In this document: in pieces, positions 10,133 to 18,861 of the stretch
Layout: the number at the start of each line of letters is the position of its first letter
How positions within the stretch are numbered: the stretch's first letter is position 1
Assembly: GCA_934717745.1 (NCBI GenBank)
Contig: CAKUZB010000004.1
Span: 1 to 64,000, forward strand
Length of the DNA: 64,000 nt
From: an uncultured Candidatus Melainabacteria bacterium
GTDB lineage: Bacteria > Cyanobacteriota > Vampirovibrionia > Gastranaerophilales > Gastranaerophilaceae
Direction: 5' to 3'
The notes under the pieces: generated by a model
What the model was told of the DNA's origin: nothing
The model's database searches: none
What the model saw: the letters and a program-made list of their open reading frames with translations, nothing else
Position numbers and translations under genes: made by a program

Positions 10133-10178
10133 AAAGCATGCAACGATATGTTAAATATTTGTTGCATGCTTTTGTTTT
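10133..10178 (+). terminator. Terminator of secDF
   Basis: Twelve-base perfect inverted repeat AAAGCATGCAAC / GTTGCATGCTTT (10133-10144 and 10161-10172) followed by a T-rich tract. It argues against the upstream in-frame ATG at 10138 as the start of the next gene. Confidence 0.85.
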
Positions 10179-10209
10179 TGATAAAATCAATAATGAAATG
10201 GGGAAACAA

Positions 10210-11748
10210 ATGAAAAAAATATTATTGACTTTATTTATATTATTTATTGGTATTAAATCTTATGCTGCAACAGTTTGGATTAATGACGCAAGAGCACAAT
10301 TTCAAACAAATTCTCTTGTAATTTTAGGCGTAAATATTCGAACTTTTAATGCAAAAGATTTAAACAAAAATGGCATTATTGAAGAAAAACTTGGAGAAGA
10401 AAGAGGAAATTTTCTTAATGCAATAGATAGACTTGACGAACTTGCAATGCAAGGGGTTAATACTATTCACTTGTTGCCTATAACTCCTGTTGGTAAATTA
10501 AAAGCCGTAGGTACAGCAGGTTCTTTATATGCTTTAAATTCATTTAATGAAATTAATCCGCAATTGAAAAGCAAAAAATCAAAATTATCTGTAAAAGAAC
10601 AAGCGATTAGATTTATAGATGAGGCACATAGAAGAAAAATCAGAGTAATTGTTGATTTACCTGCTTATGCTTCTTATGATTATTACTTAAAAAACAATTT
10701 GTTGTTTGAAACAAATGACTCTAAAGCATCTATAATTCCGAAAGACTATACTGATGTTCGATTATTGAATGCCGGCAAACAAGGTCGAATTAATCTTGAT
10801 TTGTTAGACCAATACAAGGCTTTTGTTGACATGATGCTTGAAATCGGTGTTGATGGTATTGTTGCGAATGATGCTTATATTAAACCTGCTGATTTTTGGA
10901 GTGATTTAATTAAATATACAAAGGCAAAGAGTCCTCAGTTTTTGTTTGTTGCTCAGGCAACAGACAGAGAAGTGCCATTAAACAATAATAAGAAATTCCC
11001 GTTCACTCCTTATAACGAATTGTTACAAGCGGGGTTTGATGGTTATTTTGCGGGATATTACAGATTTAGTGATTGGACAACTGCAAATGAATTGTATGAA
11101 CATGTAAAATTTAATCAAAAATTATTCTCAAAATATACTTTAATTAAGTCTGATATTGGTAGTTTTGCAACTCGTGATGTTGTAAGTCCTATTCTGACAA
11201 ATGGTACTCCATATTCAATTATGGTTGCGTGGTTGAATGCTACGTTGCCGGTAAATTCTTATTTTATTGACGGTTTCCAATCAGGTGATGATTATATGTA
11301 TCCTTGGGAAAACAAGCGTGCTCAAAAATCTTTTACTGATGATAATTTCTATTTTGCTCAAAGAGGTAAAATGGATATATTTAATTTTTCACGCAAACCG
11401 GGTGCATCTAATGGTGATGTATTGCAAAACTTTATCTTAGCAAATAAGTTTAAATATATGATGAATCAAATAATGCCAAATGCAAGTTTTGTTCCTCTTG
11501 CAACAAATTCATCAAACGTGTTTGCTTACGCAAGAACTACTAAAAATAACTCGGTAATTGTAATTGGTAATATGGATTTTGCAAACATGCAAAATGTTAA
11601 AATTACAATTCCGCACTTGAACGATAAAGTTTCTTTAGTTCCGGTGAAAATTGCAGATATTCCGGTAATTCAACGTAATCGTATTAACACAATTTTAGCA
11701 CCTGGAGAAGTGCAAGTTCTTCTTGCAAAAGATTTTTCTATTAAATAA
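10210..11748 (+). CDS. Secreted alpha-amylase-like (GH13-fold) protein with degenerate catalytic motifs
   Basis: From the ATG at 10210 the protein is 512 residues and starts with a clear signal peptide (KKILLTLFILFIGIKSYAA). The body resembles a GH13 TIM barrel: LGVNIRTFNAKDLN, an early VNTIHLLPI strand, VIVDLPAYAS at conserved region I, VDGIVANDAY at region II, and an all-beta C-terminal domain ending in GEVQVLLA. The usual region I His, the region II Arg-x-Asp and the region III Glu are not clearly present, so it may bind sugars without cleaving them. An in-frame ATG at 10198 also exists, but GGGA lies between it and 10210. Confidence 0.65.
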   Translation: MKKILLTLFILFIGIKSYAATVWINDARAQFQTNSLVILGVNIRTFNAKDLNKNGIIEEKLGEERGNFLNAIDRLDELAMQGVNTIHLLPITPVGKLKAVGTAGSLYALNSFNEINPQLKSKKSKLSVKEQAIRFIDEAHRRKIRVIVDLPAYASYDYYLKNNLLFETNDSKASIIPKDYTDVRLLNAGKQGRINLDLLDQYKAFVDMMLEIGVDGIVANDAYIKPADFWSDLIKYTKAKSPQFLFVAQATDREVPLNNNKKFPFTPYNELLQAGFDGYFAGYYRFSDWTTANELYEHVKFNQKLFSKYTLIKSDIGSFATRDVVSPILTNGTPYSIMVAWLNATLPVNSYFIDGFQSGDDYMYPWENKRAQKSFTDDNFYFAQRGKMDIFNFSRKPGASNGDVLQNFILANKFKYMMNQIMPNASFVPLATNSSNVFAYARTTKNNSVIVIGNMDFANMQNVKITIPHLNDKVSLVPVKIADIPVIQRNRINTILAPGEVQVLLAKDFSIK

Positions 11749-11772
11749 TTTAACATTATTATTATTTAATAC

Positions 11773-11801
11773 TTGTAAAATTAACATCTTTGATGTATTC
11801 T
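11773..11801 (+). promoter_or_regulatory. Promoter of rpmB
   Basis: -35 TTGTAA (11773-11778), 17-base spacer, -10 TATTCT (11796-11801), about 33 bases before the rpmB ATG, which has AAAGGA upstream. Confidence 0.6.
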
Positions 11802-11834
11802 TGTAGCAGATATTAGTAGAAAAGGATTATTATT

Positions 11835-12026
11835 ATGTCAAGACAATGTGAAAAATGTGGAAAAACACCTTTAAAATCAGCAAAATTAACTTTCTCTCAT
11901 AAACAAAATGTTCACAGACAAGCACCAAATCTTCAAACTGTAAAAGTTATTGAAAACGGTGTTGTTAGAAAAATGACAGTTTGTTCTTCATGCTTGAAAG
12001 CAAACAAAGTTCAAAAAGCAAAATAG
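11835..12026 (+). CDS. rpmB: 50S ribosomal protein L28
   Basis: 63 residues beginning MSRQCEKCGKTP and ending with a basic tail; the whole length fits bL28. CxxC pairs at 5-8 and 51-54 mark the zinc-binding (C+) form. It is monocistronic, with its own promoter and a terminator 23 bp after the stop. Confidence 0.95.
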   Translation: MSRQCEKCGKTPLKSAKLTFSHKQNVHRQAPNLQTVKVIENGVVRKMTVCSSCLKANKVQKAK

Positions 12027-12048
12027 TTGTTTTTTACAAAAAAGATTT

Positions 12049-12074
12049 AAAGGACACGAATGTGTCCTTTTTTT
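12049..12074 (+). terminator. Terminator of rpmB
   Basis: Nine-base stem AAAGGACAC / GTGTCCTTT with a GAAT loop and a T tract. Confidence 0.85.
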
Positions 12075-12130
12075 GTGCTTTATTATTGAGTTTTAAATCG
12101 ATGTAATATTTCTTAATATTTAATTTTTGA

Positions 12131-12178
12131 AAAAGGCAATTTTTTTAGACAAAAATACTTTATATAGATACGAGAGAT
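12131..12178 (+). promoter_or_regulatory. Shared upstream element, copy A (GGCAAT-N20-TATATA)
   Basis: AAAAGGCAAT at 12131-12140, exactly 20 bases, then TATATA at 12161-12166 and TACGAGAGAT at 12169-12178. The same layout recurs at 23271-23320 and, without the TACGAGAGA part, at 23061-23094. It lies 24 bases before the transglycosylase ATG. Probably a promoter plus leader for a dedicated regulator; function inferred. Confidence 0.55.
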
Positions 12179-12201
12179 TATTACAATTATTGGAGAGTTT
12201 A

Positions 12202-12966
12202 ATGACACCAACATCAAATGTAAATTTCGCAAATTTGAATGCTATGTTGTTCACTATGAACGCTTTCAGTAATGTAAGTACTGAATCTTCAAATCCGTTT
12301 GGAATTTTTGGAGGTCAATTAAACTTAGGCAACTTTAATTTTGGTACAACTCCAACATTTGATTTTTCAAAAATGTTTGGTAACTTGTCTGGAATGAATT
12401 TTAACTTTAATTTCTCAAATATTGGCTCTACTTCTACTCAATATACTGCAACTTCAGGAAACCAAAAAGCATCAGCAAAGGCTGAAGGTTTGAATAAACA
12501 GTTTTTGGATAGAGTCAAACAAATTGCAACAAAAATTGGCTGTGATTACAAAGATTTATTAGGTGTAATGCACAGTGAATCCGGCTTAAACTCAAAAGCA
12601 CAAAATTCAAAAGGCGGTGCTGCCGGTTTAATTCAATTCTTGCCATCAACAGCCAGAGAATTAGGTACAACAACAGATGCTTTACGCAACATGTCTGCTG
12701 TGCAACAACTTGATTATGTTGAAAAATTCTTAATAATGGTTAAAAATAGATCGGCATTAAGAGGTAAAACAAGACTTTCAGCAGGCGATTTGTATACATT
12801 AGTCTTCATGCCGGCAAAAGCAGGTGGTGAAGTTATTACCTCAGCAGGTTCAAGATCATACGCTGCAAATAAAGGTTTAGATGCAAACGGTGATGGAATG
12901 ATTACTAAAACTGAGTTAGGTAACAGAGTTATTTCTCATCATGTAAATGAATCGATTTTTGCGTAG
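12202..12966 (+). CDS. Lytic transglycosylase (SLT domain) without Sec signal, with EF-hand-like loop
   Basis: The chosen start (ATG 12202, GGAGAG 7 bases upstream) gives 254 residues. Residues 1-95 are low complexity, rich in Asn, Phe, Gly and Ser, with no signal peptide. From about 105 there is a soluble lytic transglycosylase domain with catalytic Glu126 in HSESGLN and GAAGLIQFLPSTA after it, cleaving peptidoglycan. A calcium-loop-like DANGDGMITKTE is at 227-238. An in-frame extension to a TTG at 12127 exists but covers the shared DNA element and lacks a ribosome site. Muramidases without Sec signals often travel through flagellar or type III export; that is inference here. Confidence 0.8.
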   Translation: MTPTSNVNFANLNAMLFTMNAFSNVSTESSNPFGIFGGQLNLGNFNFGTTPTFDFSKMFGNLSGMNFNFNFSNIGSTSTQYTATSGNQKASAKAEGLNKQFLDRVKQIATKIGCDYKDLLGVMHSESGLNSKAQNSKGGAAGLIQFLPSTARELGTTTDALRNMSAVQQLDYVEKFLIMVKNRSALRGKTRLSAGDLYTLVFMPAKAGGEVITSAGSRSYAANKGLDANGDGMITKTELGNRVISHHVNESIFA

Positions 12967-13075
12967 GTAAATAAAAAGGTGTGTAGTGTTATAGTTAGTG
13001 TTGTTATTGGGACTGATTATAACGTATAGGTTTTAAATTAAACCAAACCAATAACTAAAAATCAAACCAAATTAT

Positions 13076-13102
13076 GCCAGTCGATATGACTGGCTTTTTT
13101 TT
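13076..13102 (+). terminator. Terminator of the transglycosylase gene
   Basis: GCCAGTC / GACTGGC stem with a GATAT loop and eight T. It lies about 110 bases after the stop codon. Confidence 0.85.
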
Positions 13103-13118
13103 ATCATTAAATTTGCAA

Positions 13119-13155
13119 TAAAAAAGGTTCTGAACATTCATTCAAAACCTTTTTT
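13119..13155 (-). terminator. Terminator of rpsB-tsf
   Basis: Imperfect inverted repeat AAAAAAGGTTCTGAA / TTCAAAACCTTTTTT. Read on the minus strand the stem is followed by a T-rich run, just after the tsf stop. Confidence 0.7.
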
Positions 13156-13179
13156 ATTTTTTTATTAGAATATTTAAAA

Positions 13180-14043
13180 CTAATTGCCCATTTGTTTTGC
13201 AACTTCTTCAGCAAAGTTTTCGCTACGTTTTTCTAAACCTTCACCCAAGTTGTATCTGATAAATTTGTTGATAACCAATTTACCTTCAATTAATTGAGCA
13301 ATTGTTTGAGAAGGGTCTTTAACGAATGCTTGTTCTAACAAACATTTTTGAGCAAGAATTTTGTGTAAACGACCTTCAACGATTTTTTCTCTGATGTTTT
13401 CAGGTTTTTTTGCAAGGTCTTCTTTACCCATTTCGATACGTTTTTCTTCTTCACGAACTTCCGCAGGAATGTCTTCACTGCATAAAAATTCAGGAGCACA
13501 AGAAGCGATATGTAAACATATATCTTTCATTAATGCTTCATCTTTTTTGTCAGTGTTTAGAAGAACACCGATTTTACCGTTGTGGATATAAGTTGCGTTG
13601 TTTCCGTCAAGAACTTCAAATCTTCTGATAGTGATTTTTTCACCGATTGAAGCGATTTTTTCTTTTACTACGTCAACAACTTTTTTGCCGAATTTAGGGA
13701 AATCAATTTCGTTTAATGCATCAACGTCAGCAGGTTTTGCAGTAGCAACTAATTCTGCTAAACTTTCGCATAAATCTTTGAATTCTGCGTTTTTAGCAAC
13801 AAAGTCTGTTTCGCAGTTAACTTCAATGATTGCACCAACTGAATCATTAACATAAGAAGCAACTAAACCTTCAGCAGCGATTCTGCCCATTTTCTTTTCA
13901 GCAGAAGCGATACCTTTTTGTCTTAATGCTTCTATTGCTTTTTCCATATCACCATCAACTTCAGCAAGTGCTTTTTTGCAATCCATCATGCCTGCACCAG
14001 TTTTATCACGAAGTTCTTTTACCATTTGTGCTGTAATGTTCAT
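13180..14043 (-). CDS. tsf: Translation elongation factor Ts
   Basis: Nucleotide exchange factor for EF-Tu. 287 residues from ATG 14043, which has GGAGG 6 bases upstream; an ATG 12 bases earlier lacks such a site. UBA-like N-terminus with TGAGMMDCKKALAE near 17-30 and the HIASCAPEFL dimerisation-type motif are present. The C-terminus runs through LEQAFVKDPSQT as in full-length bacterial EF-Ts. Directly follows rpsB, the standard pairing. Confidence 0.97.
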   Translation of the reverse strand: MNITAQMVKELRDKTGAGMMDCKKALAEVDGDMEKAIEALRQKGIASAEKKMGRIAAEGLVASYVNDSVGAIIEVNCETDFVAKNAEFKDLCESLAELVATAKPADVDALNEIDFPKFGKKVVDVVKEKIASIGEKITIRRFEVLDGNNATYIHNGKIGVLLNTDKKDEALMKDICLHIASCAPEFLCSEDIPAEVREEEKRIEMGKEDLAKKPENIREKIVEGRLHKILAQKCLLEQAFVKDPSQTIAQLIEGKLVINKFIRYNLGEGLEKRSENFAEEVAKQMGN

Positions 14044-14054
14044 TTGTTCCTCCA

Positions 14055-14819
14055 CTATGCTTTAACTTCTGCTTCTACACCTGCATCTTCAGGTTTAATT
14101 TCTTCAACTTTTGCATTGTTAGCCGCTTTGTTTTCACGAAGTTGTTTACCTTCTAAAACTGCATCTGCTAATTTTGATGTAATAAGTTGTACTGAACGGA
14201 TAGCATCGTCATTACCAGGGATTAGGTAATCGATGTTTTCAGGGTCAGCATTTGTATCTGCTAAGCAAATAACAGGAACGCCTAATTTTTTTGCTTCTAA
14301 AATAGCAATATCTTCTTTTTGTTGGTCAACAACAAAAATGATGTCCGGTAGGCCTCTCATATCTTTAATACCACCAAGAGTTTTGCTTAATTTAGCAACT
14401 TGTTTGTTGATTTGTGCTTGTTCTTTTTTAGGTAATTTTTCGATTTGACCGCTTTCGATGAAACTTTCGTATTCTTTTAATTTGTTAACACGAGTTTTAA
14501 TAGTTTCAAAGTTAGTCATCATACCGCCTAACCATCTTCTGTTAACATAATATGCACCAGAACGTACTGCTTCTTGAGCAACTACTTCTGCTGCTTGTTT
14601 TTTTGTACCAACAAATAAAACATTTTTACCTTTTGCTGCATAATCTCTAACAACTTCGTATGCTGCGTCTAGTAAATCAGTTGTTTTTCTTAAGTCGATA
14701 ACATAGATTCCATTTCTTGCACCATAAATATATGGTTTCATTTTTGGGTTCCATCTTTGTGTTTGGTGTCCGAAGTGTACACCTGCTTCTAAAAGTTCAA
14801 TCATTGATGCTACTGGCAT
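14055..14819 (-). CDS. rpsB: 30S ribosomal protein S2
   Basis: 254 residues with LLEAGVHFGHQTQRWNPKM at the N-terminus and RRWLGGMMTNF near 94, classic uS2. The C-terminus carries an acidic tail (KPEDAGVEAEVKA). AAAGGAG lies before the ATG. First gene of an rpsB-tsf operon. Confidence 0.98.
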   Translation of the reverse strand: MPVASMIELLEAGVHFGHQTQRWNPKMKPYIYGARNGIYVIDLRKTTDLLDAAYEVVRDYAAKGKNVLFVGTKKQAAEVVAQEAVRSGAYYVNRRWLGGMMTNFETIKTRVNKLKEYESFIESGQIEKLPKKEQAQINKQVAKLSKTLGGIKDMRGLPDIIFVVDQQKEDIAILEAKKLGVPVICLADTNADPENIDYLIPGNDDAIRSVQLITSKLADAVLEGKQLRENKAANNAKVEEIKPEDAGVEAEVKA

Positions 14820-14917
14820 CTTTCTTCTCCTTTTTACTAATGTGTTTTACTACGGGAAATAAGTTCCATTCTGTAAAAGAACTAGGTTCAACCTATCGAA
14901 TCTTTACTTCCACCTAA

Positions 14918-14945
14918 ATCGTATCATAAACATACTCAAATGCAA
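14918..14945 (-). promoter_or_regulatory. Probable promoter of rpsB-tsf
   Basis: On the minus strand: -35 TTGCAT, 16-base spacer, -10 TACGAT. It leaves a leader of about 90 bases before rpsB, a length that could hold S2 autoregulation. I see no clear conserved fold. Confidence 0.45.
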
Positions 14946-14990
14946 AAGGTTATTAACAAAGGTTAAGTATGTATTTATATGCTTTTTCGA

Positions 14991-15029
14991 AAAAAAAAGA
15001 TGCAATGTTTTTCAGAGCATCTTTTTTTT
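14991..15029 (-). terminator. Terminator of the phospholipase-like gene
   Basis: AAAAAGATGC / GCATCTTTTT stem with a 13-base loop. On the minus strand a T run follows, 11 bases after the stop of the gene at 15040. Confidence 0.75.
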
Positions 15030-15039
15030 ATTATTACTT

Positions 15040-15861
15040 TTATTCGTGGTCGTCGTGTGGAATATCTCTATATTCTAAGCCCATTTGGTCGCTAACGTTT
15101 TGCAAAAATTCTTTTGTTGCTTGAACAGCGATATTGAATTGACGTTGTGTAATTTCACCCCAAGAAGGCTCATTTTCTCTTGTAATTTTTCCTAAATCTT
15201 TTGTTGCTGAGAAGGTATCTCTGAGTAATTGCATACTGTTTCTTGGGTTTCTTGCGATAGTTTGGAAATTTTCTGCACAATTTTCAGCATGTTCTTCTGC
15301 AAATTTTTCGTAATCTGTATGAATTTTTAAATCGATTGCCTTGCCAAAAGCGGAAGTTTCTTCAATGTGTTGAGGTTGAGAAACATCTTGTAAGAAGTGG
15401 CAAGCACGAGCAGCGTTTTGGATTGCAAATTCGTCATCTTCATCTTCAATTGCAGTATCCATAATTTCTATTTGGTCTTCAAATGCGGCTTTTGCATTGT
15501 TTCTGCCGTTGAAATCCATAAAACTTACACTGTTATTTGTTGCATTAAAAATTTTGCTAAAGGCTTTAACTAAACCGTTGCTGGTTTTATTTGTTGCAAG
15601 GTCTGTAAATGAATCTATAGGTTCTTTTTCAAACTTTTCTCTTGAAAAAGTGTCAGTTTTGATTTTTTCGCCAAAATAGAAGTGTTTATTTGCAAGAAAT
15701 CCAATGTCATCGTGGTCTGGACGTTGAACGTAATCTTCCAAAGTATCCTTGTATTTTGCGAATTGAGGCATGTCTTTAATTGCGGTTTCCATAATTTTTC
15801 TATGGGTTTCGCAAGACCAACCGAAATTTACATTGTTGCTTGAATTAATGTTCAAAGACAC
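15040..15861 (-). CDS. Zinc-dependent phospholipase C / S1-P1 nuclease-like protein without signal peptide
   Basis: 273 residues. The spacing of candidate zinc ligands matches the clostridial alpha-toxin/S1-P1 fold: Trp15 and His20 (GWSCETH), Asp49-His50, His60 (KHFYFG), then ACHFLQDVSQPQH with His155, Asp159 and His165, followed by His181 and Glu185 (H-T-D-Y-E-K-F). Family members normally start at the Trp after signal removal, but here the Trp is preceded only by a polar MSLNINSSNNVNF segment. Export, if any, would be non-Sec. GGAGG lies upstream of the ATG. It is monocistronic. Confidence 0.7.
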   Translation of the reverse strand: MSLNINSSNNVNFGWSCETHRKIMETAIKDMPQFAKYKDTLEDYVQRPDHDDIGFLANKHFYFGEKIKTDTFSREKFEKEPIDSFTDLATNKTSNGLVKAFSKIFNATNNSVSFMDFNGRNNAKAAFEDQIEIMDTAIEDEDDEFAIQNAARACHFLQDVSQPQHIEETSAFGKAIDLKIHTDYEKFAEEHAENCAENFQTIARNPRNSMQLLRDTFSATKDLGKITRENEPSWGEITQRQFNIAVQATKEFLQNVSDQMGLEYRDIPHDDHE

Positions 15862-15985
15862 TTACCTCCACAGAAATTTTAAAATTCCTCAAGGTGAAAT
15901 ATTGCCTTATTTACTAAAATTGTAAATGAAAATTTACAATCTACTCTTAGTGGAAGTTCATTTTTATTTATGTCATACTTTTGGT

Positions 15986-18820
15986 ATGAAAGATAAAATT
16001 GTCGTTAAAGGTGCAAAAGAGAATAATTTAAAAAATGTTTCGCTTGAAATTCCGAAAGACGAGTTAATTGTTTTTACAGGTGTTTCCGGTTCGGGAAAAA
16101 GTTCTTTGGCTTTTGATACGATTTTTGCTGAGGGACAAAGACGTTATATTGAAAGTCTTTCTGTATATGCACGTCAATTTTTGGGACAAATGGATAAGCC
16201 TGATGTCGAAAGTATTGATGGGCTTTCACCTGCAATTTCTATTGACCAAAAAACGACAAGTAATAACCCTCGTTCAACAGTTGGTACTGTTACAGAAATC
16301 TATGATTTTCTGCGTTTACTATATGCGAGAATTGGTGTTCCGCACTGTCCAAAATGTGGTGAAATTATTAAACCTCAAACTATTGACGAAATTGTTAATT
16401 CAATTTTAAAATTAGAGGCAGGTACAAAAATTCAACTTTTATCACCAATTGTATCCGGTAAAAAAGGTGAATTTCAAAGTCTATTTAAAGAATTGCAGGA
16501 AGATGGTTTTGTTCGTGTGAAAGTTGACGGTGAAATTTATAACCTTGATGAAGATGAAATTTCTCTTACAAAAACCAAAAAACACGACATTGCTGTTGTT
16601 GTTGACCGCTTGATAATTAAAGACTCTATTCAATCTCGATTAACTGACAGTGTTTCGATAGCCTTGAAACGTTCAAATGGTTTAGTTATCGTGGATTTGG
16701 TAGAAAAAAAAGAAGAAGTTTTATATTCGGAAAAATTCTCTTGTGAAAAATGTGGTTTGAGTTTTGACGAATTAAGTCCAAGAAATTTTAGTTTCAATAG
16801 CCCTTATGGTGCTTGTGAGAGATGTTCCGGTTTAGGGGCAGATTTTATTATTGACCCTGATTTGGTTGTTCCTGATAGAAATTTATCAATCAAAGGCGGG
16901 GCAATTTATCCTTGGGCAAAATCTTCAACTGATTATTATGAGGATTTATTAACTTCTGTTTGCAAGCATTTTGGTATTGATATGGAAATTCCTTTTAAGG
17001 ATTTGCCAAAAGAGTATCAGGACATTGTTTTGTATGGTTCTGATGATATTTTAAAAATATCTGTAAAACAATTTGGAACTCAACGATATAAGGCTCAGTA
17101 CACAAGATATTTAGGTGTAATTCCGTTTTTAGAAAGAAAACATCAAGAAGCAAGTGGTGAATATTGGCAAGCAGAGATTGAAAAATATATGGTTACAAAA
17201 CCTTGTACTGCTTGTGGTGGTGCAAGATTGAAGCCTTTTCCTCTTGCTGTTACAATTGGTTCTAAAAATATTTATGAATTTACCAAAATGTCTGTTGATG
17301 AGGCTATTAAATTTATAGACCTTTTATACTTAGAATTAAATGATTATAATTTGCAGATTGCAAAACAAATTCTAGAGGAAATAAGGGGGCGTTTAAAATT
17401 CTTGCAAGATGTGGGGCTTGGATATTTAAATTTGGCTCGTATGGCAGGAACTTTATCCGGAGGCGAAGCACAAAGAATTAGACTTGCGACTCAAATTGGT
17501 AGTGGTCTTTCAGGTGTTTTGTATGTTCTTGATGAACCCTCAATTGGACTTCATCAAAGGGATAACGATAAATTAATCAAAACTTTAATTAAATTACGAA
17601 ATTTAGGAAATACTCTTATTGTTGTTGAACATGATGAAGAAACTATTCGAAAAGCGGATTACATTGTCGATATTGGTCCAAAAGCAGGCTTGAATGGTGG
17701 AAATATTATTGCTCAAGGTTCTGTTGACGATATTATCAATGAAGAAACTTCAATTACCGGAAAATACTTGAGTGGAGAAAGATTTATTCCAATTCCAACA
17801 AAATTGCGTGAGGGCAATGGAAAAAATTTAATTGTAAAAAATGCTCACTTGAATAATCTAAAAAATATAGATGTTGAAATACCTCTAGGTAAAATTGTTG
17901 TTTTGACAGGTGTTTCAGGTTCAGGAAAATCTACCTTAATGCAAGATTTGATTAATGAATATGCTTTACATAAATTATTAAAAAATAAACCAAAACCTAA
18001 TGGAGTTGATGAAATTTTGGGTTTTGAAAATCTTGATAAAGTTATCAATATTGACCAATCGCCTATTGGGAGAACTCCTCGTTCAAATCCGGCTACTTAT
18101 ACTGATGTATTTACGCATATTCGTGCTTTGTTTGCAAAAACTAATGAAGCAAAAATCAGGGGATACAATCAAGGTCAATTTAGTTTTAATGTAAAAGGCG
18201 GGCGTTGTGAGGCTTGCAAAGGCGACGGGGTTAAGAAAATTGAAATGAATTTTCTTTCTGATGTTTATGTAAAATGTGATGTCTGCAAAGGAAAACGTTA
18301 TAATCACGAAACATTAGAGGTTAAGTATAAAGGTAAAACTATTTCTGACGTTTTAGAAATGAGTGTAGGCGAAGCCTTGGAATTTTTTGAAAATATTCCG
18401 GCGATTAAAAAAAGATTACAAACTTTGTATGATGTCGGTTTGGATTACATAAAACTTGGTCAAAGTTCTACAACTTTATCCGGCGGAGAGGCTCAACGTA
18501 TAAAATTAGCCTCAGAATTGAATAAAAAGGCTACCGGTAAAACTCTTTATTTGATGGACGAGCCATCGGTTGGTTTGCACTGGGCGGATTTGGATAAATT
18601 AATAAAAATTATTCACAAACTTGCTGATAATGGTAATACTATTTTGATTATTGAGCATAATCTTGATTTGATTAAAATTGCAGATTACATAATTGACCTT
18701 GGTCCGGAAGGTGGCGACGGCGGTGGAACTGTAGTTGCATGCGGTACTCCAAAACAGATTGCAAAATGCAAAAATTCTTATACAGGAAAATACTTAAAAA
18801 CAATATTTGAAAACATTTAA
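15986..18820 (+). CDS. uvrA: Excinuclease ABC subunit A
   Basis: DNA-damage recognition ATPase of nucleotide excision repair. From ATG 15986 it has 944 residues, the usual size. Two ABC domains are present: Walker A GVSGSGKSS near 30 and GVSGSGKST in the second half, each with LSGGEAQR signatures, and CxxC zinc modules (CPKC, CxxC-x19-CxxC type). An upstream in-frame ATG at 15926 would add 20 non-conserved residues. A -10-like CATACT ends 6 nt before the ATG and there is no Shine-Dalgarno sequence, so the mRNA may be leaderless. Confidence 0.97.
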   Translation: MKDKIVVKGAKENNLKNVSLEIPKDELIVFTGVSGSGKSSLAFDTIFAEGQRRYIESLSVYARQFLGQMDKPDVESIDGLSPAISIDQKTTSNNPRSTVGTVTEIYDFLRLLYARIGVPHCPKCGEIIKPQTIDEIVNSILKLEAGTKIQLLSPIVSGKKGEFQSLFKELQEDGFVRVKVDGEIYNLDEDEISLTKTKKHDIAVVVDRLIIKDSIQSRLTDSVSIALKRSNGLVIVDLVEKKEEVLYSEKFSCEKCGLSFDELSPRNFSFNSPYGACERCSGLGADFIIDPDLVVPDRNLSIKGGAIYPWAKSSTDYYEDLLTSVCKHFGIDMEIPFKDLPKEYQDIVLYGSDDILKISVKQFGTQRYKAQYTRYLGVIPFLERKHQEASGEYWQAEIEKYMVTKPCTACGGARLKPFPLAVTIGSKNIYEFTKMSVDEAIKFIDLLYLELNDYNLQIAKQILEEIRGRLKFLQDVGLGYLNLARMAGTLSGGEAQRIRLATQIGSGLSGVLYVLDEPSIGLHQRDNDKLIKTLIKLRNLGNTLIVVEHDEETIRKADYIVDIGPKAGLNGGNIIAQGSVDDIINEETSITGKYLSGERFIPIPTKLREGNGKNLIVKNAHLNNLKNIDVEIPLGKIVVLTGVSGSGKSTLMQDLINEYALHKLLKNKPKPNGVDEILGFENLDKVINIDQSPIGRTPRSNPATYTDVFTHIRALFAKTNEAKIRGYNQGQFSFNVKGGRCEACKGDGVKKIEMNFLSDVYVKCDVCKGKRYNHETLEVKYKGKTISDVLEMSVGEALEFFENIPAIKKRLQTLYDVGLDYIKLGQSSTTLSGGEAQRIKLASELNKKATGKTLYLMDEPSVGLHWADLDKLIKIIHKLADNGNTILIIEHNLDLIKIADYIIDLGPEGGDGGGTVVACGTPKQIAKCKNSYTGKYLKTIFENI

Positions 18821-18824
18821 CATT

Positions 18825-18853
18825 TTGCCTTAATGAGTTTTCAATGGTATACT
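18825..18853 (+). promoter_or_regulatory. Promoter of the alpha/beta hydrolase gene
   Basis: -35 TTGCCT (18825-18830), 17-base spacer, -10 TATACT (18848-18853). The ATG at 18862 is only 8 bases downstream, leaving no room for a leader. Confidence 0.65.
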
Positions 18854-18861
18854 TAATAGGT

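Noticed and set aside
10138..10209. Upstream start of the amylase-like protein
   Set aside because: It lies inside the secF terminator hairpin, and the signal peptide begins at 10210.
12127..12201. In-frame N-terminal extension of the transglycosylase from a TTG, reading KKAIFLDKNTLYRYER, similar to KKAIFLSKIFLYKYER before 23338
   Set aside because: The similarity comes from a shared DNA element. The third copy at 23061 has a stop in this frame, and good GGAGAG sites precede the inner ATGs.
15895..15910. AAGGCAATATTT on the minus strand before the phospholipase-like gene as a fourth shared element
   Set aside because: Only the first block is present; there is no TATATA at 20 bases, so the match is too weak to count.
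15926..15985. Upstream start of uvrA adding 20 residues
   Set aside because: UvrA proteins begin at the KDKIVVKGAKENNL segment, and a likely -10 box lies inside the extension.
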